Positions 1 to 7,860 of a DNA stretch of 64,000 nt are shown in pieces. The notes beneath the pieces are model-generated. The model saw only the letters and a list, made by a program, of their open reading frames with translations. It had not been told where the DNA came from and did no database searches. The first letter of the stretch is position 1. Each line of letters begins with the position of its first letter. The stretch comes from Eubacterium sp. (GTDB taxonomy: Bacteria > Bacillota > Clostridia > Oscillospirales > Acutalibacteraceae): assembly GCA_017446095.1 (NCBI GenBank), contig JAFSRN010000009.1, forward strand, positions 1 through 64,000, read 5' to 3'. The position numbers and the translations under genes were made by a program.

Positions 1-10
1 AGGAGAAATA

Positions 11-36
11 GTAGGGAGCGGCGACCCCGACGCTCC
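11..36 (+). repeat. REP-like GTAG hairpin
   Basis: GTAG is followed by a stem GGAGCG ... CGCTCC. It has the same architecture as the hairpins at 4151, 10496, 42307 and 60049, and its stem sequence is nearly the same as the one at 42307. The rest of 1-300 holds only hairpins (69-103, 194-254) and no credible gene. Confidence 0.7.
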
Positions 37-68
37 GCGTGCGAAGCACCTGATAAATAATATCTATG

Positions 69-103
69 AAAACCCGCAGAAACATTGAGTTCCTGCGGGT
101 TTT
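69..103. terminator. Intrinsic terminator-like hairpin
   Basis: AAAACCCGCAG pairs with CTGCGGGTTTT across a 13-base loop. The A-rich and T-rich flanks allow termination in either direction, so it may end the gene lying left of the window as well as minus-strand transcripts. Confidence 0.55.
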
Positions 104-193
104 GGCGTTTCCCGTTTTTTGCTCACAAGCGGTACCGTCGTACAGCAAAGTTCGCAAGAAAACGGGATTCTGCATCTTTTTCGTTCATCCTCA

Positions 194-254
194 CAGCGTG
201 TCGAATTTGTTTTTTAGGTTTTTCGACACGCTGAGGGCAGGTTTTTACCTGCCC
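194..254. terminator. Two adjacent hairpins downstream of the response regulator
   Basis: A 12-bp stem CAGCGTGTCGAA/TTCGACACGCTG (194-233) is followed directly by GGGCAGG/CCTGCCC (235-254) and a short T run. Position suggests a 3' end for the two-component operon, whose last gene stops at 301. A pair of heptamers of the GTTCACT/GTCCACT type follows at 261-274, a minimal version of the heptamer arrays seen later in the window. Confidence 0.45.
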
Positions 255-300
255 TTTACTGTTCACTGTCCACTAAAAGCTGTAATTTGACAGCTTTCAT

Positions 301-999
301 TTATTTATTAAACCTGTAGCCTTTTCCCCATACAGTATGAATGTACTCAAAGTCATCATCCACGGCAAAAATCTTGTCGCGTATTCTGTTAACGTGCACG
401 GTAACCGTTGACGTTTCGCCCATGGAGTCGTATTGCCATATTCTTTCAAACAACTCTTCCTTGTTAAATATCGTGTCGGGATTCTCTGCAAGGCAGGCGA
501 GTATGTCAAATTCTTTGTTTGTAAACAGAATTTCCTCGCCCTTCACAAACACGCGGTGCGAGCCTGTGTCAATAGTCATCGAGCCAGCCTCAATAACCCT
601 GCCTGCCGCGTTATCCTTTGCAGAAGTCAGCCTTTCGTAGCGGCTGATGTGCGCAATCACCCTCGCGGTGAGTTCGGACGGGCTGAACGGCTTAACTATG
701 TAGTCGTCGGCGCCGAGCCCAAGCCCCTTGATTTTGTCAAAATCGTCCTTTTTCGCGCTTACAAGCAGAATAGGGATGTCCTTTGTGCTGCGCACACGCT
801 TGCATATTTCAAGCCCGCTGACGCCCGGCAGCATAATGTCAAGCATAATCAGGTCGTAGCTGTTTTCCATCGCCATTTTCAGCCCGCTTGTGCCGTCGCA
901 GGCGGAATCCACCTTAAATCCGTTTGCCTCAAGATAGTCGGTTTCAAGGCGAAGAATACTCTCGTCATCTTCAACAATAAGCACCTTTTTGTTATTCAT
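301..999 (-). CDS. OmpR/PhoB-type response regulator
   Basis: This 232-residue protein has an N-terminal receiver domain (about 1-120) and a C-terminal winged-helix DNA-binding domain (about 135-230). The acidic pocket is VEDDE near residue 10, the phosphoacceptor Asp54 lies in LIMLDIMLPG, and the switch lysine is in YIVKPFS. Full length for the OmpR family. It is expected to bind DNA when phosphorylated by the kinase encoded just upstream (992-2509), with which it overlaps by 8 bp, so the two are surely co-transcribed and translationally coupled. The signal and target genes cannot be read from the sequence. Confidence 0.95.
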   Translation of the reverse strand: MNNKKVLIVEDDESILRLETDYLEANGFKVDSACDGTSGLKMAMENSYDLIMLDIMLPGVSGLEICKRVRSTKDIPILLVSAKKDDFDKIKGLGLGADDYIVKPFSPSELTARVIAHISRYERLTSAKDNAAGRVIEAGSMTIDTGSHRVFVKGEEILFTNKEFDILACLAENPDTIFNKEELFERIWQYDSMGETSTVTVHVNRIRDKIFAVDDDFEYIHTVWGKGYRFNK

Positions 1000-2509
1000 T
1001 TTCTTCCACCTTCCTTGGCATAGAAATAAGTATTGTCAGCCCTTTGCCCTCTTTGCCTGTTGCCCAGATTTTGCCGCCGTGCAGCTCAACAATCTGCCGC
1101 GCTACGGAAAGACCTATGCCCGAGCCCTCGCTCGTCTTTGTTCTTGCAGGGTCGGCGCGGTAAAAGCTCTCAAAAATCTTTGTCAGGTTTTCGCCCTCAA
1201 TGCCTATTCCGTTGTCGGCAAGCGTAATAATCACTGACTTCTGGTACGTCTGCGCCGTCAGTTCAATCCTGCCTTTTTCGTCCTTCTTTGCGTATTTCAG
1301 CGAGTTCGATATAATGTTGCGTATAACACGGTGAAATCTTTCCGCATCAAGCATAACCGTAAAGTCGCTGTCGCAGTTGTTGGTGTAGTTAAAATCAAAG
1401 TCGTGCTGCTGCAGCTCTGCCTTAAGTTCGCCTGCGCAGTCATCAAGAAAATCGTTTATGTTAACAGGCTTACACTCAAGCTCAATGTTGCCGAGCTCGA
1501 GGCGCGACACGGTAAGCAGCTCGTCAAGCAGGTGTTCCATATTCAGCGTAGAGGTGTAGATAGTTTTCAGGTAAAGTTCCTGCTTTTCGGGCGTGTTGGC
1601 AATGCCGTCGCGCAGCCCTTCAACGTAACCTTTAACTGATGTAAGCGGTGTGCGCAGATCGTGCGCAACGCCTGCAATCATCTCTTTACGCGACTGCTCA
1701 ATCGTCTGCTGCCGCTCTAACGACTGCTTTAACCTGTCTGTCATATGGTTAAACGACTTAACCGTCACGCCGATTTCATTCGTGGAATCGTAATCAATAA
1801 CGTAGTCGAGGTTGCCGTTTGCAATCTCATTTGCACCGTAAGACAGCTCGCGCAGCGGCTTGTTGATTGTCTTTGACGTGATGAACGAGATTATGATAAT
1901 CGCAATAATAAACACGCTTGCAATCAGCAGAATAAGTATACCTGTTCTGGAAAACAGCAGGTGAGTGATGTTCTGCGGCGCAAACCGCTTTGAAACATCG
2001 TTAACCGTATAGTTTTCGTTTGCAATAATCACAACGTACCTGTCGCTGCCGTCGTTAACGTGGTTAACAATAACCATACCGTTTTCGCCGAAGTAGTTGG
2101 TGTTGCGCTGCGTGTCCGTTTTTACAATGGACGACGCAAGCTCGGTAACCTCGCTTTTACTCGTCGTTGCGTAAAGCGCCGCGCCGTTTTTTTCAATGTA
2201 AATAACGCTTCCGAGTTTTTCAAGCGGGGCAACAAATTCGTTTATCTTTTTCACCTTCGCTTCTTCGCTGCTGTCGGACACAAGCTCGTTTGAAATTGAC
2301 GTAATCGTTTGGCTCCACTGTAACTGATTAACTGCGGAATACTCGTTTGTTGTAACCGTAGCAAAGCCGAAGTACGATGCCATAAAGCTCTGGAAAACCG
2401 ACGAAAACGCTATGAGAATTATCACCGGCACAAGTATTCCCACCACTGCGGAAATTGTAATTCGTGTGCCGATTTTTAGGTTTTTTGAACTTCGCTTTTT
2501 TCTGCTCAT
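992..2509 (-). CDS. Sensor histidine kinase
   Basis: A 505-residue membrane kinase. One transmembrane helix lies near residues 20-42, an extracellular sensor region of about 140 residues follows, then a second helix near 187-209, a HAMP linker, the dimerisation/phosphoacceptor segment with GVAHDLRTPLTS (H-box) near residue 280, and a catalytic domain with N-box NIISNSLKYA, G1 box DNGIGIE and G2 box GSGIGLSVA. The N-terminus KKRSSKN is basic, giving inside orientation. It is the first gene of a two-gene operon with the response regulator and has its own sigma-A promoter at 2539-2567. No sensor motif identifies the ligand. Confidence 0.95.
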   Translation of the reverse strand: MSRKKRSSKNLKIGTRITISAVVGILVPVIILIAFSSVFQSFMASYFGFATVTTNEYSAVNQLQWSQTITSISNELVSDSSEEAKVKKINEFVAPLEKLGSVIYIEKNGAALYATTSKSEVTELASSIVKTDTQRNTNYFGENGMVIVNHVNDGSDRYVVIIANENYTVNDVSKRFAPQNITHLLFSRTGILILLIASVFIIAIIIISFITSKTINKPLRELSYGANEIANGNLDYVIDYDSTNEIGVTVKSFNHMTDRLKQSLERQQTIEQSRKEMIAGVAHDLRTPLTSVKGYVEGLRDGIANTPEKQELYLKTIYTSTLNMEHLLDELLTVSRLELGNIELECKPVNINDFLDDCAGELKAELQQHDFDFNYTNNCDSDFTVMLDAERFHRVIRNIISNSLKYAKKDEKGRIELTAQTYQKSVIITLADNGIGIEGENLTKIFESFYRADPARTKTSEGSGIGLSVARQIVELHGGKIWATGKEGKGLTILISMPRKVEENE

Positions 2510-2538
2510 AAATTCACCTGCATAATTATTACCATTAC

Positions 2539-2567
2539 ATTATATATTTTTATCTTCCTGTTGTAAA
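2539..2567 (-). promoter_or_regulatory. Sigma-A promoter for the two-component operon
   Basis: On the minus strand TTTACA (2567-2562), 17-bp spacer, TATAAT (2544-2539), followed about 30 bp later by the kinase start codon. Confidence 0.65.
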
Positions 2568-2577
2568 TAGATATCGC

Positions 2578-2606
2578 TGGACAAAAATAATAATATCTGC
2601 TATAAT
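2578..2606 (+). promoter_or_regulatory. Sigma-A promoter for the secreted-protein gene
   Basis: TGGACA, 17-bp spacer, TATAAT (2601-2606), 33 bp before the GTG start at 2640. It is back to back with the kinase promoter. Confidence 0.65.
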
Positions 2607-2639
2607 AAAAATGAATTAATCTGCAAAGGGGGCAGGACT

Positions 2640-3863
2640 GTGAAAACTAAAAAGATTATTGCTGTAATACTGTCGGTTGCTGTAATTATGTCCGGTCTTG
2701 CTTTCTGGCTTGTTAATGCGTATGCCGAAACCGTCAGGCTTGACGATACAAAACTCGGCTTAGAGCTGTACAGCAATCCCAGCGGATATGACGATAAACT
2801 GTGGTACGTCTACACGCCCACGCAGTCGGGTATATACACATTTTACGGCATCAAAAACAGCGAAACGGGCGGCACAAACCTGTATAATACCGAAGCGTAC
2901 CTGTTTGAAAAAACAGAGGACGAAAACGGCAAAAAGTTCTACACCCAGCTTGCGTACTCAAACGGCAACCCCGACTATGCAAACTACCCCGGCGCAAGCT
3001 CAAAGCAGTTCTGCATCAAGTACCATCTTGAAGCAGGCAAAAACTATTACTACGCCGTTGGCTTTTTGCTTGAAGAGCGCTCTGGCACAATTTACTCAAA
3101 GCTTATTGCCGAATCGTACGACACGGCAAACCTTATAAGCATCACGCCGCACTGCGATGCAGAGCTTACCTGGTACACCGACGGCAGCTGGGAAAATGAT
3201 TCCGACGGCAACCCGTACTACCTTTACAACATTTCAAAAATCATTCAGAATATGTCGCTCACGCTGACCTTTGACGACGGTACGGTGCTTACCTCCAACG
3301 CAGGCGACTCAACGGTTGAGGGCTACCCGATTAAGTACACCCACACCCAGCAGACAAACCACTGGTACAACAGCGCAAACGTGCATTACACCGCGAACAC
3401 GCTGACCATAACAGTGCTTGACAAGAGCGTGGACTACGAGGTTGTTATTAACGAAAGCGCTATGCTTTCAGTTTCCGGCAAGATTGTTGATGATGAAACA
3501 CAGAGCGCTGTTGAGGGCGCGCAGATTATCATAGGCGGCAAAGCCCTCACCACCACAAAGAGCGACGGCACGTTCTCGTTCTCCGCGTCGCCGGGTTCGT
3601 ATCAGGTTACCGTTTCCGGTACCGGCATTGTGGCGCGCACATTCACGCTCAATATTGACGCAGTTAATGTTGCAGGCAACGACCACAGGGATACGCCTGT
3701 AAGCGTTGTGACGGGCGACTATGTTGACGATGATATCATCAACGGCAGGGATTATGCTTACATCACTTCAACTCTGCCGCAGTCTAAGCGCGCCGCGGCA
3801 AAAACGTCATTTGGCAAATATGTCGGCTTTGAAAAGTCGGATTATTCAAAACTGATTCTGTAA
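2640..3863 (+). CDS. Secreted protein with carboxypeptidase-regulatory-like and dockerin-like ends
   Basis: A 407-residue exported protein. It starts at GTG 2640 after the strong site AAAGGGGGCAGG. The signal peptide MKTKKIIAVILSVAVIM... ends near AYA. Residues about 30-160 form a beta-rich domain resembling bacterial pre-peptidase C-terminal folds. Residues about 275-345 (SGKIVDDETQSAVEGAQI onward) match the carboxypeptidase-regulatory-like/transthyretin fold. The tail GDYVDDDIINGRDYAYI has the D-x-D-x-I-N-x-x-D pattern of a dockerin calcium loop, but the second repeat has lost its loop. Function is unknown; cell-surface attachment is an inference. A PqqD-like gene follows 13 bp downstream, apparently in the same transcript. 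Confidence 0.8.
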   Translation: MKTKKIIAVILSVAVIMSGLAFWLVNAYAETVRLDDTKLGLELYSNPSGYDDKLWYVYTPTQSGIYTFYGIKNSETGGTNLYNTEAYLFEKTEDENGKKFYTQLAYSNGNPDYANYPGASSKQFCIKYHLEAGKNYYYAVGFLLEERSGTIYSKLIAESYDTANLISITPHCDAELTWYTDGSWENDSDGNPYYLYNISKIIQNMSLTLTFDDGTVLTSNAGDSTVEGYPIKYTHTQQTNHWYNSANVHYTANTLTITVLDKSVDYEVVINESAMLSVSGKIVDDETQSAVEGAQIIIGGKALTTTKSDGTFSFSASPGSYQVTVSGTGIVARTFTLNIDAVNVAGNDHRDTPVSVVTGDYVDDDIINGRDYAYITSTLPQSKRAAAKTSFGKYVGFEKSDYSKLIL

Positions 3864-3876
3864 ACAGGGTGATAAA

Positions 3877-4140
3877 ATGAAGATTAAAAGCGGATTTGCA
3901 AAACGCAATATTGCAGGCTCAAACATAGTTGTGCCTGTGGGTAAAAAGGCAACCGAGTTCAATGCGATGATTACGCTTAACGACACAGGCTCGTTTTTGT
4001 GGGACATTTTCCAGAAGGACATCACGGTTGACGAGGCGGTTGAACTTATCACTGCGGAATACGACGTGGCGCCAAACAGAGCGCGCGCGGATATAGAAAA
4101 GTTTGTTAAGCTTTTGCAGGACAACGACTTAACTGAATAA
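3877..4140 (+). CDS. PqqD-like peptide-recognition protein (orphan)
   Basis: This 87-residue protein matches the PqqD/RRE fold: an N-terminal three-stranded sheet (IAGSNIVVPVGKKATEFNAM), the family-typical LNDTGSFLWDIFQ segment, then a helical bundle (VDEAVELITAEYDV and IEKFVKLLQDNDL). Such domains bind leader peptides and present them to modification enzymes, classically radical SAM proteins. No radical SAM maturase, precursor peptide or protease sits beside it. It lies 13 bp after the dockerin-like secreted protein and has a GGTGATAAA start context. Its substrate is unknown; a stand-alone regulatory or RiPP role remains possible. Confidence 0.85.
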   Translation: MKIKSGFAKRNIAGSNIVVPVGKKATEFNAMITLNDTGSFLWDIFQKDITVDEAVELITAEYDVAPNRARADIEKFVKLLQDNDLTE

Positions 4141-4150
4141 TAAAAACCCT

Positions 4151-4176
4151 GTAGGGGTCGGCGTCCTCGACGACCC
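4151..4176 (+). repeat. REP-like GTAG hairpin
   Basis: GTAG followed by stem GGGTCG ... CGACCC. It differs from the copy at 10496 by a single base in the loop. It begins 11 bp after the PqqD-like stop codon. Confidence 0.8.
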
Positions 4177-4210
4177 GTTATTACAAACCTACAGTCACTC
4201 ACTATGTTCG

Positions 4211-4244
4211 TGACAGCTCCCCTTACACAGGGGAGCCTTTTTTT
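4211..4244 (+). repeat. GGCTCC-family hairpin, terminator-like
   Basis: GGCTCCCC/GGGGAGCC-type hairpin (AGCTCCCC ... GGGGAGCC) followed by seven T residues. Related hairpins occur at 10975, 22027 and 39143. It probably terminates the transcript of the secreted protein and the PqqD-like gene, ahead of the ohrR promoter. Confidence 0.7.
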
Positions 4245-4249
4245 GCACC

Positions 4250-4286
4250 TTGACAAAAACAATTTTATTGTGTACAATTTAATTGT
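4250..4286 (+). promoter_or_regulatory. ohrR promoter with two OhrR-type operators
   Basis: TTGACA (4250-4255), 17-bp spacer and TACAAT (4273-4278) form the promoter. Two near-palindromes, ACAATTTTATTGT (4259-4271) and ACAATTTAATTGT (4274-4286), lie 15 bp apart and cover the spacer and -10. They closely match the known OhrR operator pattern TACAATTxAATTGTA, so autoregulation is very likely. Confidence 0.75.
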
Positions 4287-4308
4287 CTTAACGAAAAGAG
4301 GTAATATT

Positions 4309-4740
4309 ATGACTGATAAATACAGCGCGCTTAAACTTGAAAAACAGCTTTGCTTTCCGCTTTACGCCTGCTCAAAAGAGGTTGTAAGGCGTTACAAGCC
4401 GTTTCTTGATAAACTCGATTTAACGTACACGCAGTACATCACAATGATGGTTATGTGGGATAAAAAAACCATAAACGTCAAAGACCTTGGCGATTGCCTT
4501 TTCCTCGATTCGGGCACGCTCACGCCGCTGCTTAAAAAGCTTGAGGCAAAGGGCTACATCACGCGTGAGCGCTCAAAAACCGACGAGCGCAACCTCATAG
4601 TTTCCATTACTGAAAAAGGCGACGCCCTCAAGGACGATGCAGTAGAAGTGCCTATGCAGATGATAAAGTGCGTTAACCTCACGCCTGAAGAATCAAAAAC
4701 GCTCTACACCTTACTCTACAAACTCCTCGGCGAAGAGTAG
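4309..4740 (+). CDS. ohrR: OhrR-type MarR regulator (organic peroxide sensor)
   Basis: A 143-residue winged-helix repressor, starting at ATG 4309 after AAGAGGT; upstream in-frame codons lie in the promoter and repeat and are not used. The sequence LKLEKQLCFPLYACSKE matches the Bacillus OhrR N-terminus, with the peroxide-sensing Cys at position 15. The wing segment DSGTLTPLLKKLEAKG and the basic motif RSKTDERN are typical. In the family, oxidation of Cys15 by organic hydroperoxides releases the repressor. No ohr peroxidase gene is in the window, so the regulated target may be elsewhere. A second cysteine (Cys20 region, YACSKE) may affect the redox chemistry. Confidence 0.9.
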   Translation: MTDKYSALKLEKQLCFPLYACSKEVVRRYKPFLDKLDLTYTQYITMMVMWDKKTINVKDLGDCLFLDSGTLTPLLKKLEAKGYITRERSKTDERNLIVSITEKGDALKDDAVEVPMQMIKCVNLTPEESKTLYTLLYKLLGEE

Positions 4741-4753
4741 GTAACGCATTATT

Positions 4754-4779
4754 GTAGGGTGCGATTCCCACATCGCGCC
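4754..4779 (+). repeat. REP-like GTAG hairpin
   Basis: GTAG then stem GGTGCGAT ... ATCGCGCC, so the stem differs from neighbouring copies while remaining paired. It lies between ohrR and the pyrophosphatase-like gene. Confidence 0.7.
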
Positions 4780-4839
4780 GCCTAATTGAAGGATTATTTT
4801 TGTTCTATATACTATAACGCAGTTAACGAGGCGATTAGA

Positions 4840-5379
4840 GTGGACGATTTAATAAAATATAATGAGCTACAGGCTCACATATCAAGAGAGTATTTGAAAA
4901 AGCATAATGTTTATAGATACCGCACCGTAAAAACTGACGATATGGATGACAGCAAAATAATCAATGTGTGTCATTGGTATTGCGAGGAAAATAATCTTGT
5001 TCAGGATTTTACGGCTTTTCTTGAACGGGAGATTAATCTTCAAAATGCAAAAGAGTACTTAGGAAAAACAATTAATGTAATTATTGACAGACCTTTGGGT
5101 TCACATCATCCTAAACACAACGAAGTGGTTTATCCTGTAAATTACGGGTTTTTTGAAGATGTTATAGCTCCTGACGGTGAGCCGCAGGATGTATATGTTC
5201 TGGGTGTTTATGAGCCTGTTTCCTGCTTTGAAGGAAGAGTTATTGCCGTTATTCACAGACTTGACGATGTTGAAGATAAGTGGGTTGTCGCACCTGATGA
5301 ATTACGTTTTACAAAAGAAGATATAATTGAAGCAACGCGTTTTCAGGAACAGTTTTTTAATATCGAAATAATAATGTGA
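4840..5379 (+). CDS. Inorganic pyrophosphatase-like protein with extra N-terminal region
   Basis: The C-terminal 110 residues match the short soluble family I pyrophosphatase group: IDRPLGSHHPKHNEVVYPVN, NYGFF, APDGEPQDVYVLG (metal-binding acidic cluster) and RLDDVEDKWVVAP. The first strands of the classic fold are missing, as in other short clostridial members, and about 65 residues of unrecognised sequence precede it. The start is uncertain. GTG 4840 has GAGG 8 bases upstream; an in-frame TTG at 4786 sits directly after a REP-like hairpin and has no ribosome site. The gene is visibly more AT-rich than its neighbours, using TAT, AAA and TTA codons often, which suggests a different origin. 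Catalytic activity is not certain. Confidence 0.7.
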   Translation: MDDLIKYNELQAHISREYLKKHNVYRYRTVKTDDMDDSKIINVCHWYCEENNLVQDFTAFLEREINLQNAKEYLGKTINVIIDRPLGSHHPKHNEVVYPVNYGFFEDVIAPDGEPQDVYVLGVYEPVSCFEGRVIAVIHRLDDVEDKWVVAPDELRFTKEDIIEATRFQEQFFNIEIIM

Positions 5380-5388
5380 TTAAAATAT

Positions 5389-5417
5389 AAGGTGACTGAG
5401 TTTAACTCAGCCACCTT
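5389..5417. terminator. Bidirectional terminator between convergent genes
   Basis: AAGGTGACTGAG pairs with CTCAGCCACCTT (one mismatch) around a TTTAA loop, between the stop codons of two convergent genes. Confidence 0.65.
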
Positions 5418-5436
5418 ATTACTTGCTTAGGGCTTT

Positions 5437-6588
5437 TTATTTTGCTGTAAACGTAGTTGCTTTTGACCACGTTGAGTAATACGTTTTGCCGTCCGTCTTT
5501 TTATAGGTGCGTATGCGGATATAGTACTTTTTACCCGACTTCAGCCCCTTGACGGTTCTGTAGCACTTTTTGCCGGTAAGCGAAACAAAGTGCTTTTTAT
5601 CGCTTGCAAAGCTTTTGCTTGTGCTGTACTGAACCTGGTAGCCCGTAGTCTGCACGGACTGCTTGTTCCAGTAAACCTTAACGCCGTTTTTAATCGGCGT
5701 TGTTTTTGATATTGTCGTACCCTTGGGCTTAATCACAAAGCAAACCGATTTTTTGCCGGAGTAGTTGTTTTTCATCACAACGTTAACGTAGTATTTGCCC
5801 ACGTTTTTCCTGCCTGCGGGGTACGTAACGGTGTAATTACTTTTCGGCACAACGCTCTTGCCGTCGTATACTGTTACCGCGGGATTTTTCACCTTGCCGT
5901 TATATGTGTACCTCGTGGTGGAAAGCTTAACCGTAAACTTCGTCTGCGGCACAATCGTAAATGTTTTGCTCACCACGCCGTCAAAGCAGCCTATGCCGGT
6001 AACGGTCGCAGTCGCGGTGCCTACCTTTGTGTTGTTTTGGTATTTAACAAGGTAGTCAACGTCCTTTTCAAGCGCCACGCCCTTGTGCGCAACCTTTATA
6101 TCGGGCTTAACGCCAGCAGGCGAGTAGGTGTATTTTGTGCCTTTTGTAAACGAAACGTCGCCGTTTTCAATCACGCCTTTAACGCCGAATTGGTACATAG
6201 TCAGCGAGGTTATGTACATATAATGTCCGCTTGAATCGGTAGCCTTAATCCGCGCAACGTTCCAGTAACCTGCTTCGGTATTTTCGGTAATCGCAATGCT
6301 CATATAGTACCATTCCGAATCCTCGTACTGAGTCATATACTTCGTAACGTTCTGCTTGCCCGACGGCGATTCAACCCCGATAATCACGCTTTCCACCTTA
6401 ACGTTGTCCGTTACGGGCACGGCAATGGTCACCGTGTCGCCTGCGGTGGCAAACGATTTATTGTCGGAAATCATTATCTGCAGCGAACTCATCCAGATTA
6501 TCGGCGCGTCTTCATCTGCTTCAGCAAACGCGGTTGCAGGTACTGCCATAATGATTAGTGCGAGGATCAGGGAAAGAGCCTTTTTCAA
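5437..6588 (-). CDS. Secreted protein with Ig-like repeats and C-terminal fibronectin type III domain
   Basis: The start is most likely TTG at 6588: GAGGTG lies 7 bases upstream and the product begins MKKALSLILALIIMAVPATA, a classic signal peptide. The longer GTG reading at 6597 overlaps the ribosome site itself. After the signal there is a beta-rich region (about 20-145), then two Ig-like modules of the YSPAGVKPDIKV and YNGKVKNPAVTV type, then a fibronectin type III domain (WNKQSVQTTGYQVQYSTS ... YYIRIRTYK) to the end. No enzyme motif is visible. It probably acts outside the cell or in the wall. It directly follows alanine racemase and is likely co-transcribed. Confidence 0.8.
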   Translation of the reverse strand: MKKALSLILALIIMAVPATAFAEADEDAPIIWMSSLQIMISDNKSFATAGDTVTIAVPVTDNVKVESVIIGVESPSGKQNVTKYMTQYEDSEWYYMSIAITENTEAGYWNVARIKATDSSGHYMYITSLTMYQFGVKGVIENGDVSFTKGTKYTYSPAGVKPDIKVAHKGVALEKDVDYLVKYQNNTKVGTATATVTGIGCFDGVVSKTFTIVPQTKFTVKLSTTRYTYNGKVKNPAVTVYDGKSVVPKSNYTVTYPAGRKNVGKYYVNVVMKNNYSGKKSVCFVIKPKGTTISKTTPIKNGVKVYWNKQSVQTTGYQVQYSTSKSFASDKKHFVSLTGKKCYRTVKGLKSGKKYYIRIRTYKKTDGKTYYSTWSKATTFTAK

Positions 6589-6598
6589 AAGAATCACC

Positions 6599-7747
6599 TC
6601 AGATATGTTTAATTACTTCGGCTTCGCAGCCGTTTTTAGTGTAAACTCTCGGTACTCTGCGCGCAACGCGGCAGGGGAGTTCGTAGTTAAAGGAGTGCGC
6701 CTTTTCGCTTACCTCTTCCATAGAAAGCATTTCGCCGCCCTGCGTGCCGACAAGCACAATTTCGCTGCCGAGCGCCGCGCCGTCAATTCCGGTAACGTCA
6801 ATCATAAACTGGTCCATGCAAACTCTGCCGATAATCTTTGCGCGCCTGCCGCAAACAAGAACTTCTCCTATATTTGACAGGCATCGCGGATAGCCGTCCG
6901 CATAGCCCACGGGGACAGTTGCAACCACCGTATCGGCAGTAGTAACAAAGTCGCCGCCGTAGCTGATTTCCCTGCCTGCAGGCAAAGTTTTGATGTGCGA
7001 AATGTGGGTTTTCCACTGCATTGCAGGCTTGATGTCAAGCAGGCTTTCGTCCACGTCGTGCGACGGATACAGCCCGTACAGAATTATACCCATGCGGCAC
7101 ATATTGAACTGCTTGTCAAAATTCATTATACCTGCGCTGTTGTTGATGTGCTTAATCGGGATATCAACTCCGCGCGCTTCAAGCTTGACGCAAAAATCGG
7201 CAAACAGCTTTTGCTGTGCCAGCGCCTTTGTAAGGTCGCTTTCGTCCGCTGTCGCGAAGTGGGAGAATATGCCCTCTGCCGTGATGTTCGGCAGCTTTGC
7301 GATTTCGGCGCAAACATCTGCGCTCTCGTCGTCCGCCTGAAAGCCTATACGGCTCATCCCCGTATCAAGGCAGAAGTGAAACGGCACCGTTTTGCCCTGC
7401 TTCACCGCCTCTGCAGACAGCGCCTTTGCGTCACCCTCGTGAAAAATCGGAATACGTATTTCGTTTTCAACAACATCTGCAAAGTCCTCGGGCGAAACGT
7501 AGCCGAGTATAAGAATCGGCGTTTTTATTCCTGCTTCTTTGAGCTCAAGCGCTTCCTCAATGCACGCCACGCCGAAAAAGTCAAAGTCCGCTTCAAACTC
7601 TTTTGCAAGCTTGACCGCGCCGTGACCGTAGCCGTCAGCCTTGATTACGCCGAGCAGCTTAACGCCGCTTTGCAGCTTTGCTTTTGTGTTATCTATGTTA
7701 TATTTAACCGCGTCCAAATCAATTTGCGCGTAGGTTCTTAAGTACAT
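6599..7747 (-). CDS. alr: Alanine racemase
   Basis: A 382-residue PLP enzyme that interconverts L- and D-alanine for peptidoglycan synthesis. The N-terminus RTYAQIDLDAVKYNI is typical, the PLP lysine is in IKADGYGHGAV, and the second catalytic base tyrosine is in ISYGGDF. VGYADGYPRCL and RVCMDQFMIDVT are family signatures. Full length for Alr. It has its own promoter at 7769-7797 and its stop codon overlaps the ribosome site of the next gene (secreted protein), indicating an operon. Divergent from polA. Confidence 0.97.
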   Translation of the reverse strand: MYLRTYAQIDLDAVKYNIDNTKAKLQSGVKLLGVIKADGYGHGAVKLAKEFEADFDFFGVACIEEALELKEAGIKTPILILGYVSPEDFADVVENEIRIPIFHEGDAKALSAEAVKQGKTVPFHFCLDTGMSRIGFQADDESADVCAEIAKLPNITAEGIFSHFATADESDLTKALAQQKLFADFCVKLEARGVDIPIKHINNSAGIMNFDKQFNMCRMGIILYGLYPSHDVDESLLDIKPAMQWKTHISHIKTLPAGREISYGGDFVTTADTVVATVPVGYADGYPRCLSNIGEVLVCGRRAKIIGRVCMDQFMIDVTGIDGAALGSEIVLVGTQGGEMLSMEEVSEKAHSFNYELPCRVARRVPRVYTKNGCEAEVIKHI

Positions 7748-7768
7748 AAAACCACCTCAATATATATT

Positions 7769-7797
7769 ATTTTATAACTTTTAACTATAAAATTCAA
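7769..7797 (-). promoter_or_regulatory. alr promoter
   Basis: Minus strand TTGAAT (7797-7792), 17-bp spacer, TAAAAT (7774-7769), 21 bp before the alr start codon. Confidence 0.55.
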
Positions 7798-7803
7798 CCC
7801 TTA

Positions 7804-7832
7804 TTGTAAAATCACTTTAATTGTGATATACT
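7804..7832 (+). promoter_or_regulatory. polA promoter
   Basis: TTGTAA (7804-7809), 17-bp spacer, TATACT (7827-7832), upstream of GAGGTG and the ATG at 7861. Back to back with the alr promoter. Confidence 0.6.
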
Positions 7833-7860
7833 AACCATAATTACTATTCGAGGTGTTGAT

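Noticed and set aside
66-290. Plus-strand 74-codon frame at the left edge
   Set aside because: It crosses three hairpins and a heptamer pair, has no ribosome site, and no protein-like composition.
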